Source: Plasmodium coatneyi (lineage: Eukaryota; Apicomplexa; Aconoidasida; Haemosporida; Plasmodiidae). Taken from it: DNA of 64,000 bases. Below the pieces are notes generated by a model that saw nothing but the letters and a program-made list of their open reading frames with translations, made no database searches and was not told where the DNA came from. The stretch lies in the NCBI RefSeq assembly GCF_001680005.1, contig NC_033568.1, forward strand, positions 1,364,001-1,428,000, read 5' to 3'. Shown here piece by piece: positions 34,601-45,847 of the stretch. Position 1 is the first letter of the stretch; every line of letters starts with the position of its first letter. Position numbers and translations under genes: made by a program.

Positions 34601-36118
34601 ACTGCCTTTGGGTTGGAAAATATTCCCGCCCTCCTGATGACATTGCTTATTTTCGATTTGACTCTGCTCAAGACCATTTTCACTCGAATTATTCTGGCCA
34701 CGTTTAAAAAATTGGCCAGGTGTGTCAGTCTGGAAAGGCTCAAAATGTTCGTCATTTTTCCCGCACAGTTGGTTAGAACAGGAGTGGTCACGGAGGGTAT
34801 TGCTTTGGCTGCCCCAGCTGATGTCGCTGCCGCTGCGGGTGTTGCTAGTGCTGCGATGTTGGCTGTTATGTTGGATGCGATGTTGGCTACCGCAGTCGTT
34901 CGAACAGGAGGTGTTGCAACGTGCGTGAGGGACAAGAGGGACTTCGCGACTTTTCTTGCCTTCTCGTACGAACTTTTCGGGGGTACCAAAAATTATGGTA
35001 TTAAAAAAATAACTTATGTCATTATAATTTTTCGTAATTATATAAATGAACTCTATGTAGTAGTTACACAAGTGTGTGTTCTTATTGGTGCATTTAAAAT
35101 GTTTGATAAGATTCGAAAAAAAGTTTTTTAGCAATTCTTTGTTAATTTGCCATAGCGAATTGTCCCCCCACAGTTTGTAAATAATTTGCAGCGTGAGGAG
35201 GAGCCCCTCGTCATGCCTGCGGTTAACGTTGCCGTTGCCATGGCGGTGGTTGTCACTGAAGGAATCCTCACGTGTGCCATTTTCACTCTCGACACCACCA
35301 TCGTCGGTGCTTCCCCCATTTGGGCAAATGCTTCGGTCCCCCAAGGAAGAGCAATCCTTGCCCTTTTTCTCGTTTTTCAAATCATCAGATATAGAATAAT
35401 TCTGCACGAACAACTTTATAAATTCTTCAATGACTGCCGATTCGTTCTTCAATGTAGTGTGTATAATTGCTACCTCATCCATTAATTTTTTTAACAATTT
35501 AAAAATATAAAAATATTTTTTCTCATTGGTAGAGAATTTTTTTAACCTCACAAGTACACAGGTATATATTGCATCCTTAAAAATGTTACAGAGATCTTCA
35601 GAGCAGGTGCTTAGAAATTCTTTGCATGCATTGGTGGCCAAAGTGATTAATTCGTTATTGGCCGCATGGGCATAACAATTTTTATTCCCACCACCTCCTC
35701 CGTTGGAGTTTTTGCCTCCGTTGCTTTTTCTGACCCTGTAGAAGTTTCTACGCAGCTGCCAATCAGTACAGGTGTCACCATTTTCACCATCGCTACCATT
35801 TTCATTGACGCCCCTTTCCGACGTACCCTCCAAATAGCTAAACGTATTTGACAGAAACAAAGTGTGATCTAACAGGAAAAAGGAAAAGTGGTACCGAAAG
35901 TCCTGGCAATTCTTTATGGAGTATATTTCATTCACACTTTTAAACAACGCATATTTTTTATATAAGGGGGATTTGTTGAAAAATATTTTGTTCATGCATT
36001 GCACGCATAGGACATTTTGCTGCTTGTCGACAAACACTTTGTCGTGATTTTCTATGCCATGTTCCTCCGTCCTCATCAATAAAACTTCGTTGAATACTAC
36101 GTTCAGTTTTATTTCCAT
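28661..36118 (-). CDS. Ten-exon, ~1972-residue conserved-type protein, function unknown
   Basis: Exons (5' to 3'): 36118-32020, 31918-31266, 31079-30528, 30080-30012, 29822-29628, 29460-29425, 29296-29213, 29104-29056, 28953-28840 and 28728-28661. They total 5919 bases with no phase conflict. First ATG gives MEIKLNVVFNEV. The N-terminal 250 and the region after ~840 are rich in Leu/Ile/Phe/Asn helices that look like an alpha-solenoid. Residues about 420-830 are hydrophilic, Ser/Asn/His/Glu-rich and probably disordered. The C-terminal exons remain helical and end HIDDDVVLAILNATRLLLYR. The weakest joins are exon 6 (donor GTCTAC) and exon 8 (49 bases). I do not recognise a family; an armadillo/HEAT-like scaffold is the most I would infer. 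Intron 8 lies over a plus-strand shadow frame. Confidence 0.75.
29126..29170. repeat. AAGGTGCC-type 8-bp repeat inside an intron
   Basis: Plus strand shows about five imperfect copies of AAGGTGCC/AAGGTGAG in an intron of the ten-exon gene. It is short and probably slippage-derived. Confidence 0.6.
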
Positions 36119-36927
36119 TGTGTGGGGAAGGGTTCTCTCTCGTATTCGTTTGGCCCATATAGCACGTGGGAGAACGCGCCTTCTTTCCGATATGTTCTGT
36201 TGCGCTTGCACAGTTCTTCTCAGTGTGCATAAATACACACGTTGATGACCAAACGGGTGATCAAAACTGGATAGGAGGGTGCATCAAATTGGAAAGGGAA
36301 AAAAAAGGTTACTTTCTTTTTATCTCATATGAGAAACACTTGAGCATCTCATTAAATGGTGTTGCTTACAGGCACACTATTTGGTTAATTGATATTTTAA
36401 AGAAATGTTTTTTTATTTGCCTCAAAAAAGTTAGAGGGGACAATTTTTGTTTACACAAATGAGCATAAAAAAGGGATGGCAATAAAATTGCAATGAGAAG
36501 GAGTCATATTCACATAACAACGGAGAACGATTCGGAAGATGAATAATGATTTAATTCATTATTGCGGTTTTCTTTTTATTTGTTTTTTTTTTTTGATAAA
36601 AATAAATACATGTCTATAAAGCATTTAATTCGGTTTACAAATGAATAGTCAGCATGTCAACGTACACATATACGTACATGCGTGTGTACATACAGGTGTA
36701 CCTCCAGAGAAGTACACATATTCATGCCACAACATGGACAGGAATAAATCTACATATTTATCAACACAAATGGGTAAAAAAAAAAGCAATTTGAAAAAAT
36801 TTGCATATTATATATACATGTGCAAAAATGCACCTATGCTTGAAACAATTTTCAAATAAGATACAGAAAAAAAAAAAAAAAAAAATTGCCGCTACTTTTT
36901 AATTTTCCGCTCTGAGTGTGACACAAT
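36119..36927. other. Intergenic region between the ten-exon gene and SBDS
   Basis: About 800 bases, both flanking genes minus. It has T and A tracts (36585-36594, 36868-36885) and should contain the promoter of the ten-exon gene and the 3' UTR of SBDS. No coding is seen. Confidence 0.5.
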
Positions 36928-39267
36928 TCACATATCAACGTGAAAGTGCGCCACGTCAAAGTCTATTTCGACGTATTCCTCCAGCGTAATGGGGGAAAGC
37001 TTTTTATACTTCCTCTTAACATTATACACATGAAAGTCACTTCTGCAGTGCAGCTTGTAGTTGCTTTTTTCAATTTTCGTCAAGCAACTTGTGCACATGA
37101 TTACGCTTTCGCTGTTTGGCTTGTCACTTGGCTCTTCCTTGCTTTTCTGTTGTGCGGCGTTTGTAGCGTCTTCGTTTTTGCTGCTATTGCAGTTGTTGTG
37201 GTTGGCGTTGTCATTGATAACTTTGTCCTCATCGTTCCTGTTAGTGCTCTTGTTAGCATGGTCGGGGTGGTCAGTGCGCACATCCCCTGAGTTCTTCACC
37301 TTTGCAGCGTCGTGATTGGCTTCTTCCTCCCGGCGACTGTTGCCTTTGGCGTTGCCCCTTTTACGATTGCCCTTGCTGCTTGTACCACCGTTTAGGTTGT
37401 CACCCCCCATTTGGCGGTCGTCCTTGCCTTTAGTTGTCCTCCCCATTGCGTCATTCGCATCCGCCTTTGTAACTGTCACTGAATTTTCCGCATTGTTCCT
37501 CTTCTTCTTATTCGAGGTGGCTATCTTAACGTTATTATTCAGAATTTTGCTGGAACAGCTTTTCTTATATTTTTTGGTAAAAGCGTCCACACATCTATAC
37601 ACACACGGGTAGCACAAAAATACAATTTTATGCATTTCCGTATTTTTATCCTTCCTTTCTTTTTCGTGTTTATTCTTTTTTTGTTTTGTTTTTACTTTTA
37701 TATCATCGGTAAGGGGATCGATTTCTGCCTTTTCATCCTGCTGTGGGTAGATTTCACCTGTTTTATTTTTTTTTCCCTCCTCGTTGGGGGTGCTGTGTAA
37801 CGGGTTTTTTATTTCTTCTTTCAAAATAATTTCCCCTTTTTCCTCATCATTTGTGTAATTTTTGCGAGTTTCTTGACTCGTCTCATCTTCCGCGTTGTCA
37901 TTGTGTGTCTGTTCATTCGACTTAGATGGGGGACTGTCCTCTACAGGGGCTTCTTTGTGATCGTTACTCAGGTGCGTGCTATCTGCATCGTTGTTACAGT
38001 CTTCTCTCTTGTTTGCATTCTGATCAATAACGTTTTCGTGGCTGTACTTCTCCTCCTCTTCATCTTCATCTTTCCCCCTGGCGTTGTTGCCCGCACTATC
38101 CTCAGCGAGTGAATTGCTAATCACTTTTGCATTTTCTGCAAATTCTTCCTTCGCTGGTTCGCTGACCGCGTCGTTTTCATCATGCACGTGACTACTTTCA
38201 GCATCTACATTGTCCTCCCTCTTAACGTTGTTGGTTAATTTTTCTTCTTCTATGATTGCATTATTGCTATTAAGAAATTTTATTACGTCGTCTTTTATAT
38301 GATCGTCACAAATAATTTGGATCCGCATAAATGCCCGTTGAATAACATCATCATATTCTTTACTTAACATGTCAAAAACTTTTAGCGCCTGCTTCTTGGC
38401 GCTATCGTCTATGTTTATGCTGTAGCCAATGTTTTTCACCATGCCTGTGTGGGGGGTGGTTGAATTAGCATGGTGTGTCAGCCATTAGGGGAGGGAACGG
38501 TTAGCAGTACCTCCCACGTGCATACATGTATAAACATATATATATTCATATGTATGTGATGACATGCCTTCCCCTGCTGGGACTTACTTTCTATCATGTT
38601 GGTTGAGAGGGGATAACCCGTTTGGGGGTTCACACTCATTTCGTGCAGAATCTCAATCATGTCTTTGTAAATTTTCTCCTTCATAATTGACCTCTCTTTG
38701 TTGCTTATCTGTAGGGTGCCTATAAGGGGAGGAACAAATTGTTTTATAAGTTGGCGTAACCTTTGGAGGGGCCTCCAATGGCCACCTTATTTTAATGCAA
38801 AAGCGAACATGGAGGATGGACCCAATTCATTACCTTTCTCTAAAATCGTTTTGCATATTTCATAGTTGTTATCCGAGTTGAAGCAAGAATTTAGTTCCGA
38901 CTTTTTGGCTATTTCTCCCTTCGACACGTTGGTAAAAATTAAGTGTGACTGCAGCACGTCGTCTATGTTGAGCTCGGTTCCTTCGGGGGGAGGCGAAGTA
39001 AGAAGGATGTGCGCAGAATATACGTGGAATGTAAAGCTGGTGCAGTGTGTCGACCATATGAACATACAGCGTGCGAGTAAAGGGAAATCTTTTCTCTCTT
39101 CCTTTTTCATACTCGTCCCCATCCTGAAGGCGCGGCTTACCATTCCTCCAGTCGATTATCTTATTCTTGTAACAGGCAATTTCGAACTTTTTTCCCTTGT
39201 GCTTATACTTCACTATAGCAACATTTGTGAATTTCACTTGGTTTATTGGCTGAAAGAGTGCCCCCAT
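36928..39267 (-). CDS. SBDS: SBDS/Sdo1 ribosome maturation factor with C-terminal zinc finger
   Basis: Four exons: 39267-39141, 38980-38834, 38719-38588 and 38444-36928, all phase 1, 640 residues. SBDS works with the GTPase EFL1 to release eIF6 from new 60S subunits. The N-terminal domain is recognisable from NQVKFTNVAIVKYKHKGKKF and FEIACYKNKIIDWRNG, then LIFTNVSKGEIAKKSEL and CKTILEKGTLQISNKER. The central domain contains MIEILHEMSVNPQTGYPLS, and domain III begins at ALKVFDMLSKEYDDVIQRAF. Domain III is followed by a highly charged extension of about 350 residues not present in human SBDS. The end has CTSC...LHCRSDFHVYNVKRKYK, a C2H2 finger resembling those of Rei1/ZNF622. Extended SBDS with zinc fingers is known, to my recollection, in some protists and plants. 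Confidence 0.93.
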
Positions 39268-41299
39268 TGTTACATCATGTTTGGCGATACGGCGGTGAAG
39301 CGCATTTCAGTGGGGATCTGTTAAGTACGATTTGGTGTTTTGCAGAAGACGCCGCAAGTTTATACGCCTATGTAATCATATACATATGTATATAATCAGC
39401 GCGTCCAATTTTGCCACCCCCCTTTGGGCGTAAGTCACCTTGCGCGTAGGCAAATGTATCCAGTTGTACATACGTTACGGTGCCCCTCTGTCTATGCGTT
39501 CATACGCATGCGGAGGTTTCCACATAAAATCATAAGTTAATTTGTGTTGTGGGGAGGAATGCGCAGTAATTAACGGGTACATAGGGAAGCTGCGGGGGGT
39601 CAGGCATGTCGATATACTTTTTAAAAGCCTCTTTTTTTTTTTTTTTTCTTCTTTTTTATTTCATATATAAGTGTACATATTCACGTAAGTATAACCCCGT
39701 ACGCGCGCATGTAATTACAAATAGGTACATCCATATGTACGTCCATATGTAAGTCCGTATGTTCGCCCATATGTACATCCATGCGTGCATACCTCTTCTT
39801 CTCCTCGTAATGTTCTTTTCTTATGGGAAAAAATATCTCACTTGAAATATCAAGCTAAATTTTCCGTTTACAGACAAATTTTAATTCATTTCCGCTTTTT
39901 ATTTTTATAATTATAACACCTTCCTTAATTTGTCATTCATAAATATGTTCACAAAAACGCACGATAATTTCGTACTTAACCTTTTAGAAATGTTGAGGCA
40001 CTTGGCCATTTGGTTTTTTTCCGTTTTGTATTGTTTCTTTAATGGATAGTGGTTCCTTTTGCCTTTTTTTTTTTTTTTTTTTTCCTCATGCGCAAATGCG
40101 AGTACGTTATTTTCCTTCAAGAGAACGTTGCGCATGCGCATATGTATACATGTACCGAATATTATTATTTAAGCATACATGACATGCATTTGCTTATGCA
40201 TTCGCCTCGCCATGCATCAAACGTGTTTTCCGTGCCTACATGTTTTACAAACATGTATACTCTGTTGCTTCTCCTCTACTTGCGTGATCGTTACTTTGCC
40301 TCCCTTTTCGGCGGCAAAATTGAAGAACAAAAAAAAAAAAAAAAATCGAGCATATAAGTGAATTCAATCTTTCCTGCGGCATTTATTTAGCACACCGCGG
40401 GCATCAATATCACGTGTACACATAACTACATGTAATCACGTATATGTATACATATGTGCATATATTTTTTTCACGTTGCAAAAAGAGAGCAGCACTTTTC
40501 ATTGTTACAGAAATTATGAATTTTCCCATCCGTGTGCAATGGGCTATAGGGGGGAAAGCGGCAAAGTGACTCGTGAGTTACGGATGCCTGTTGTACGTAT
40601 AGCAAATGACGGGCAAAAAATTAATAAACTGGTGTAAAATAAACGGGAAAAAAACCTAACTGGAAAATAACAAAAAAAAAAATTACTCATATGCTCAGCA
40701 CTAAGCTAACGGCAGTAATTCCCCACGAATCTGCGCGAACGCCTTAGGAATTAATTTTCATAAGAATTATATTCGCAACCGGGGGGAATATCCATGAGTG
40801 CTGACGTACGGACACACATGCGCGCATGTAGATACACACCACCGAACTGATCAACCGTGTAAAGCGTAATAACAACTTAAAAAAATTACCAAGCAGACTT
40901 AAAAAATGTAACACAAATACGGGCAGCCCCATTCTTCTTATAAACACGTCGACACTGGGAATACGAACAGGAAGACGGAATGGAAAAAAGGGGAAATAAA
41001 AAAAAAAAAAAAAATAGTGACGAATTTATTCGAAAGTCCCTTAACTGATGGTAATACATTAAACACAAATTATCATCAAAAGGGGGCGAATAAAATAAGG
41101 TAACAAAAAATGGGGGAACACGATAAGCAATGTGTACGGAAACTTATATGGGAATCTTCCACGTGTAAAGGGAAGGATATACGCGCCATAGACGTGATAA
41201 AAGTGCCCATACTCAATTCGACATTTAACCCAATCGCTTATTAACTTAATTCTTACAAAAGGAGGAACTCGTGTTTTGCTTTTACCAATCTGAAAAGAT
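39268..41299. other. Intergenic region upstream of SBDS
   Basis: About 2 kb. It contains a degenerate 12-bp repeat around 39727-39790, T tracts (39634-39648, 40065-40084) and A tracts. The minus frame 41299-41059 continues open past the ankyrin exons with a plausible amino-acid mix and may be extra coding (see findings). Otherwise it holds the SBDS promoter. Confidence 0.4.
39727..39790. repeat. Degenerate 12-bp repeat (CATATGTACGTC)
   Basis: About five imperfect tandem copies of CCATATGTACGT, with changes such as CCGTATGTTCGC. It lies upstream of SBDS. Confidence 0.65.
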
Positions 41300-41608
41300 T
41301 TATTTGTAATATCTGGTTCCGCATCCACACACATTGAGCCATAAACTTTCACCGTATTTCGACTGCTTAGCCTGCATGAATAAAGCACATGTGAATATGC
41401 ACATATGGAAGGGGTTTCTATGGACATACGTACAAAGGGCGTAGCTTGTATCTGTGTGTACACATATAGGACGTATGGGGTTGCCCTTCCATTTTTTCAA
41501 GTACGTATCTGAATAAACCCATTTCGAGCTTAAATAGGTCTGATAATACCATATCGTCTTTCATCCGGATGGCACTCTTCTTCACGTTTAAGAGGGGTGG
41601 GGAGAAAA

Positions 41609-41639
<31 letters not shown>

Positions 41640-42800
41640 GCCAAAAGGACGAGGCAAAATTGTACTGAAGTATATAGTATGTTAACACAGTAACTGTGCT
41701 ATACGCCGTTATTTTTTTTATCTTTGGTAAGCACACATTTCATGTTTTTCTCTTAATTGATTTACATTTTCGATGGCTCCATACTTCAGAAGTAATTGAT
41801 AGGCTAAAAGGGGGGAGAAATTTAAGAGGAAGTCGGTATAAGTGGGGATAAATTAGGTGCAATGTTTAAGTGCAAGTATATCGTGTTGGCACATCCGAGG
41901 GGGAAATAAAACCGAATCGTATATAGAAGTGAGCGCATAAAAAGGTGGGGTTATATGTATAGAACTGTTACAACTGGTTCCCTAATTTTTTGGGCACCTT
42001 TCGAGTTATAGCCACATTTGTCCAGGGCGGTTTCGTCAAAATCGTCTTTTATATTTATTCCCAGATCTCCTCCCTTTTTTAATATCGCTTCAATCCAGTC
42101 CAGTGGTACCTTGAGAAAATGAAAAGAAAATACGTCATCTGTGAAATTTGCTTCTCTAGCTATTTAGCCGCCCCATACGCACTATACGGGAGCGCAAATA
42201 TGTAGTTGTTCAGTTGTACATGTGGACATCTGTCCATATGCAAAGATGCACGTGTGTACTTTCCCACCTTCTTTTCGCATGCAATCATCAGAGCGGTCTG
42301 GTTGTTCCTACTGAGGGCATTAATATCCAACCCGCGCCTAGCTAGTAAGTACCCAACGATGGTCTTCTTGTTCAGAAGGATTGCCATTTGCAATAAGGTG
42401 AAAACAGGCTCGTTCGGGCTGAGGGGGCACAAAAAAAGAGAATTATAATAATATGTGTTGGTACATGTATACTCATGGACGTGTCCTTTCAGGAGGCACT
42501 GCATTTTTACATGATCGGATATATTTTGTGAGCAGCCCCTTTTATAACTGCCCTTGTGGAAAATTCGCACCTGTCCTTAAAATTAGCTATTTGTACATTC
42601 CAGTACGGCTTCAGCCTTTTTACATCTTCTATGGTCATTCCTACAGGTAAATGAATAGTAAAAAAAAAAAAAAAGAATTTAAGGGGGAGCATTTAAAATA
42701 GGACAAAAAAAAAAGAAGTGCGATGAAAGGCACACTTCTTTGTGTCTTCCCAACCTGATACAGCATCTTCGTTAATGAGTATACTTTCATAGTTAAACAT
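41300..42800 (-). CDS. Small ankyrin-repeat protein
   Basis: Exons I can support: 42800-42755 (MFNYESILINEDAV), 42640-42571 (MTIEDVKRLKPYW), 42418-42268, 42109-41998 and 41803-41766. Probable 3' exons are 41579-41505 and 41371-41300. Phases agree and give about 187 residues. Ankyrin repeats are visible: TLLQMAILLNKKTIVGYLL, INALSRNNQTALMIACEKK, ILKKGGDLGINIKDDFDETA and AYQLLLKYGA. Such repeats mediate protein binding. The first four joins are good. The 3' end is uncertain: exon 5 could instead read on to a stop at 41718, and the last exon is open in two frames. No catalytic domain is present. Confidence 0.65.
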
Positions 42801-45079
42801 AATTTTTGGAGAAGTAATGGGAAAAAAAAAAATAAAATAAGTTTTCTCTCCTTGTTCAGCAGAAAGGGAACCTCATTAAGGGGAGAAAGAGCGAAAAAAA
42901 AAGATTACGACTACAGAAAGAAATAGATAGTCGAGAAGCAAAAATTTCGGGTAATATTTCTACTGCTTAAATATGCAGACAATTCATTTGCAGTGCGACA
43001 AATGACATTTCCACCCTCTATGGTCAGTGCCTTTCGTAACTAAATTTCGAAGGCTACTGTTTGTGGTGTGCATAAATGGGGACAGATACACAGGCATATG
43101 TCCGAATGTATGTGTGTGGACAATGGAGCGCCCTCCAATATATGCACATTATCACATGTACGCGGAGGTAGATAACACAGGTGAGAAGCGGCAAAATAAG
43201 GGGTTCTATAATTTTACAACGTAAAGCATTATCTTTAAAGGGACGAGCGTTGCGCTTAGAGGCGTAAATGTAGAGGCACAAAGGCACAGCATGGCTTCAT
43301 TGCACATTTTGCCGCGCGTGTAGGCATGTACACATGTGTGTAGATGCTTATATACGTGTGTACGTACGCACATGTCTGTGCACAATTAGACAAAAAAAAG
43401 AATGAAATGGGCAATCGGGTGAATGTTTTTTTTTTTTTTTTTCTTTCACTTTTGCGTGCGTTCAAAAGGGCAACGGGAATGAACACTGTTTAGTTGCTCC
43501 TTTCGGGTGAATTCACTCCTCATTAGCGTTTTGTGAGTTTCCTTTTTTGTCACCTTTTGCTGCCATTTTTGTTTGCAGTGCGTATACGGAACTAAAATTT
43601 TCCTCGCCGAAAAGGGAGAAAAAAATTATAATCGCCACCACGTACGTCTGCATAATGGTAATCGCGTCTGATTTGGGATAGGTGCAAAGTACGGTACGTT
43701 TAAAAAAATAAATTGTTCAAAATGAAATTTAAAATAAAGAGAAAAACGTGAAAGCGAGATCGAACTGCACTAAACAAACATCTACTTTAACATACAATAT
43801 TGCCGTTTTACAATTTTGTGCTTTTTTCTTCACTACGACAGTATTATGCATTTTTTTTTTTTTTTTTTTTTTTTACCTTTATAAGACTTTTCAAGTTGTA
43901 ATTTAACATATGATACTACTGGACATGTAAGTTGTGTTCCCTGGTGAACGAATTATCATACGAGTTACACGTTGCGTCGTAACGTATACCTCGCAGCGTT
44001 TCAAATTATATGTTCGTTTTGGTGAAGGAGATTGTACAAGGGGGGGGGGGGATTTTCGCACACATTTAACACTTTGGGAAATTTTCATTGCGTAAAGAAA
44101 GGGGATGTTATATCATTCCACGTGTTGATATTTATTTCCTTTTTTCACATTTTTTGCAAAACAAAAAAAAAGAAACACTTTGCTGAGTTCGTTGTATATA
44201 TGTGTGCCTTTCTTCATTTGCTCCCCCCTTTTTTGGTAATCTCCTCTCCGTGAAGAAAACGCATATAACATAGGAATGTTCATTTCTTTACACATAAATG
44301 AGCACACGTGTATAGGGACACGCCCCACTGACATAGACCAACTGTTAGCAACCAGCGGTTTAAAAATATATTCAGCCACGTCCGGCCATTAAACCTCTGT
44401 ATGTACATGTCTTCACATCCATACATTAATCACTTCACCGAACGGCTTGCCATTTTATCATCAATTTTACGTTCACCATTAAATAGGGCGGCGGAAAGCA
44501 TCATAATTTTTGGTTGGGAAAAGGAATAAATGCACCACCTTAAATTATTTTTGAAACATTTCAGCTTTTTACATGCTCGATATAGACACCCTCATCCATT
44601 TGCGGGATGTATGTACTTATGACAATACCCCCGAGGAATAAACGTCTTTCCCTATTTAGCGCCACTGTTCCGTCTACACGGGGTGTCATCACTATGAACC
44701 ATTTTACGCACGGGCATGTGTGTATAAGCCAATATCAGCATATTTGCAGGAATGCATACCTTGCCACCTTAACTGTTGGTTTCCGCGCAAAGGTAAACAT
44801 TTCACACATTTTGTAAAAATGAAGAATTTAAGGGGAAAAAAAAAAAAAAAATTAGTAAATTACTCCCCAGCTGTTGTCACTTAACTGTTTCGTTATGTTT
44901 GCGCATGACATATGTGCAAGGGACGTAAGAGCAAACGGAATGATACGCAATGAAGCGAAGTGAAACGAAATGGAGGAAACAAACGTCGTGCTCATGCCAT
45001 GCGCACATAAAAACGCAGATATGCATGGGGATCTTGCCATACCATTAATGGTGACACCCTTGAACATGTAATATATTTG
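42801..45079. other. Intergenic region, no clear gene
   Basis: About 2.3 kb upstream of the ankyrin gene. It has T tracts (43426-43442, 43851-43874), a G10 run at 44041-44050 and an A tract at 44836-44850. A 24-codon minus frame starting MMLSAALFNGERK near 44497 might be a stray exon but has no partner I could join. It should hold the ankyrin gene promoter. Confidence 0.4.
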
Positions 45080-45232
45080 TCAGTTCTGTTCATATTGCTT
45101 CTTCAGCACTTCGTTTCTGGAAGGATAAGAAAAAATTCCCAAGTAAAAAAGGTATAAGCTAATTAAAAAAAAAGGCTGACAATGCTGACCTGCTTGAGAT
45201 GTGCAGATTTTTGCAGTCGACCGATGGAAACT
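45080..45232 (-). CDS. Possible terminal exons of a very small gene
   Basis: Exon 45232-45190 (FPSVDCKNLHISS) ends at AG|GTCAGC, and exon 45116-45080 follows TTCCAG with RNEVLKKQYEQN and a TGA stop, in matching phase. A second frame through the same two exons is also open (SIGRLQKSAHLKQ + KRSAEEAI). Upstream pieces (MRNVFPSFC at 45388, MHELVL at 45532 with a GTAAGA donor) could begin it. The total would be about 40 residues. Not recognised; may be spurious. Confidence 0.25.
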   Translation of the reverse strand, partial: SFHRSTAKICTSQAGQHCQPFFLISLYLFYLGIFSYPSRNEVLKKQYEQN

Positions 45233-45237
45233 CTGGC

Positions 45238-45306
45238 AGGCACAAAACAGGCACAAAAAAGCACAAAAAAGGCACGAAAAAGGCACGAAAAAGGCACGAA
45301 AAAAGC
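45238..45306. repeat. GGCACGAAAAA 11-bp tandem repeat
   Basis: About six imperfect copies of AGGCACAAAAAA / AGGCACGAAAAA. It would lie in an intron of the possible small minus-strand gene. Confidence 0.8.
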
Positions 45307-45847
45307 ACAATACATGAGAGCATATACATGCCCGCGTGCATATCTCACACGGCACATATACACAGAATGAGGGAAACACATTTCTCATCGCAGTTCCTTG
45401 CTTTCACGCGTACAAAATGTATGAACGAGAACGTACACTTTTAACCTTTTTGCAATGTTTTAGATTTTTATTTTGTTAGTCGATTATGGAAGCAATATTT
45501 CCTTTTTCTCTTACAAGAACAAGTTCATGCATACAATTTTATTTTTTAATTTCTCCCTAGTACAATTTTTTTTTTTTCCTGCCTCATTCTTCCCCTTTTT
45601 TTCACACAATGTGATAAAGAAGCACTATGTATGACGATACAAAGGGAAACAAAAAAAACGTACACAAAAGAACTCTTCTGTTTGTTCTAGATGAGTATTT
45701 ATGAAGTGTATTTCGAAAAGAGGAAGAACGTAAATCGTGTGTTATGAAACAAGCGAAAGTGGAAAATAAAGGCGAAGAAGCGGAAAAAAAAAGAAAAAAA
45801 AAAAATATTGTAAGAATTTTTTCCTTTGCAAACCTGTACAATCCTTG
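45307..45847. promoter_or_regulatory. Upstream region of the secreted strand-rich protein gene
   Basis: About 540 bases with T-rich and A-rich tracts before ATG 45848. It probably contains that gene's promoter and possibly the 5' exons of the tiny minus-strand candidate. No defined motif is seen. Confidence 0.4.

Noticed and set aside
34442..35131. 229-codon plus-strand frame with Ala/Val-rich hydrophobic segments
   Set aside because: Antisense shadow of the large first exon of the ten-exon gene; the apparent hydrophobicity mirrors the Ser/Asn-rich low-complexity codons.
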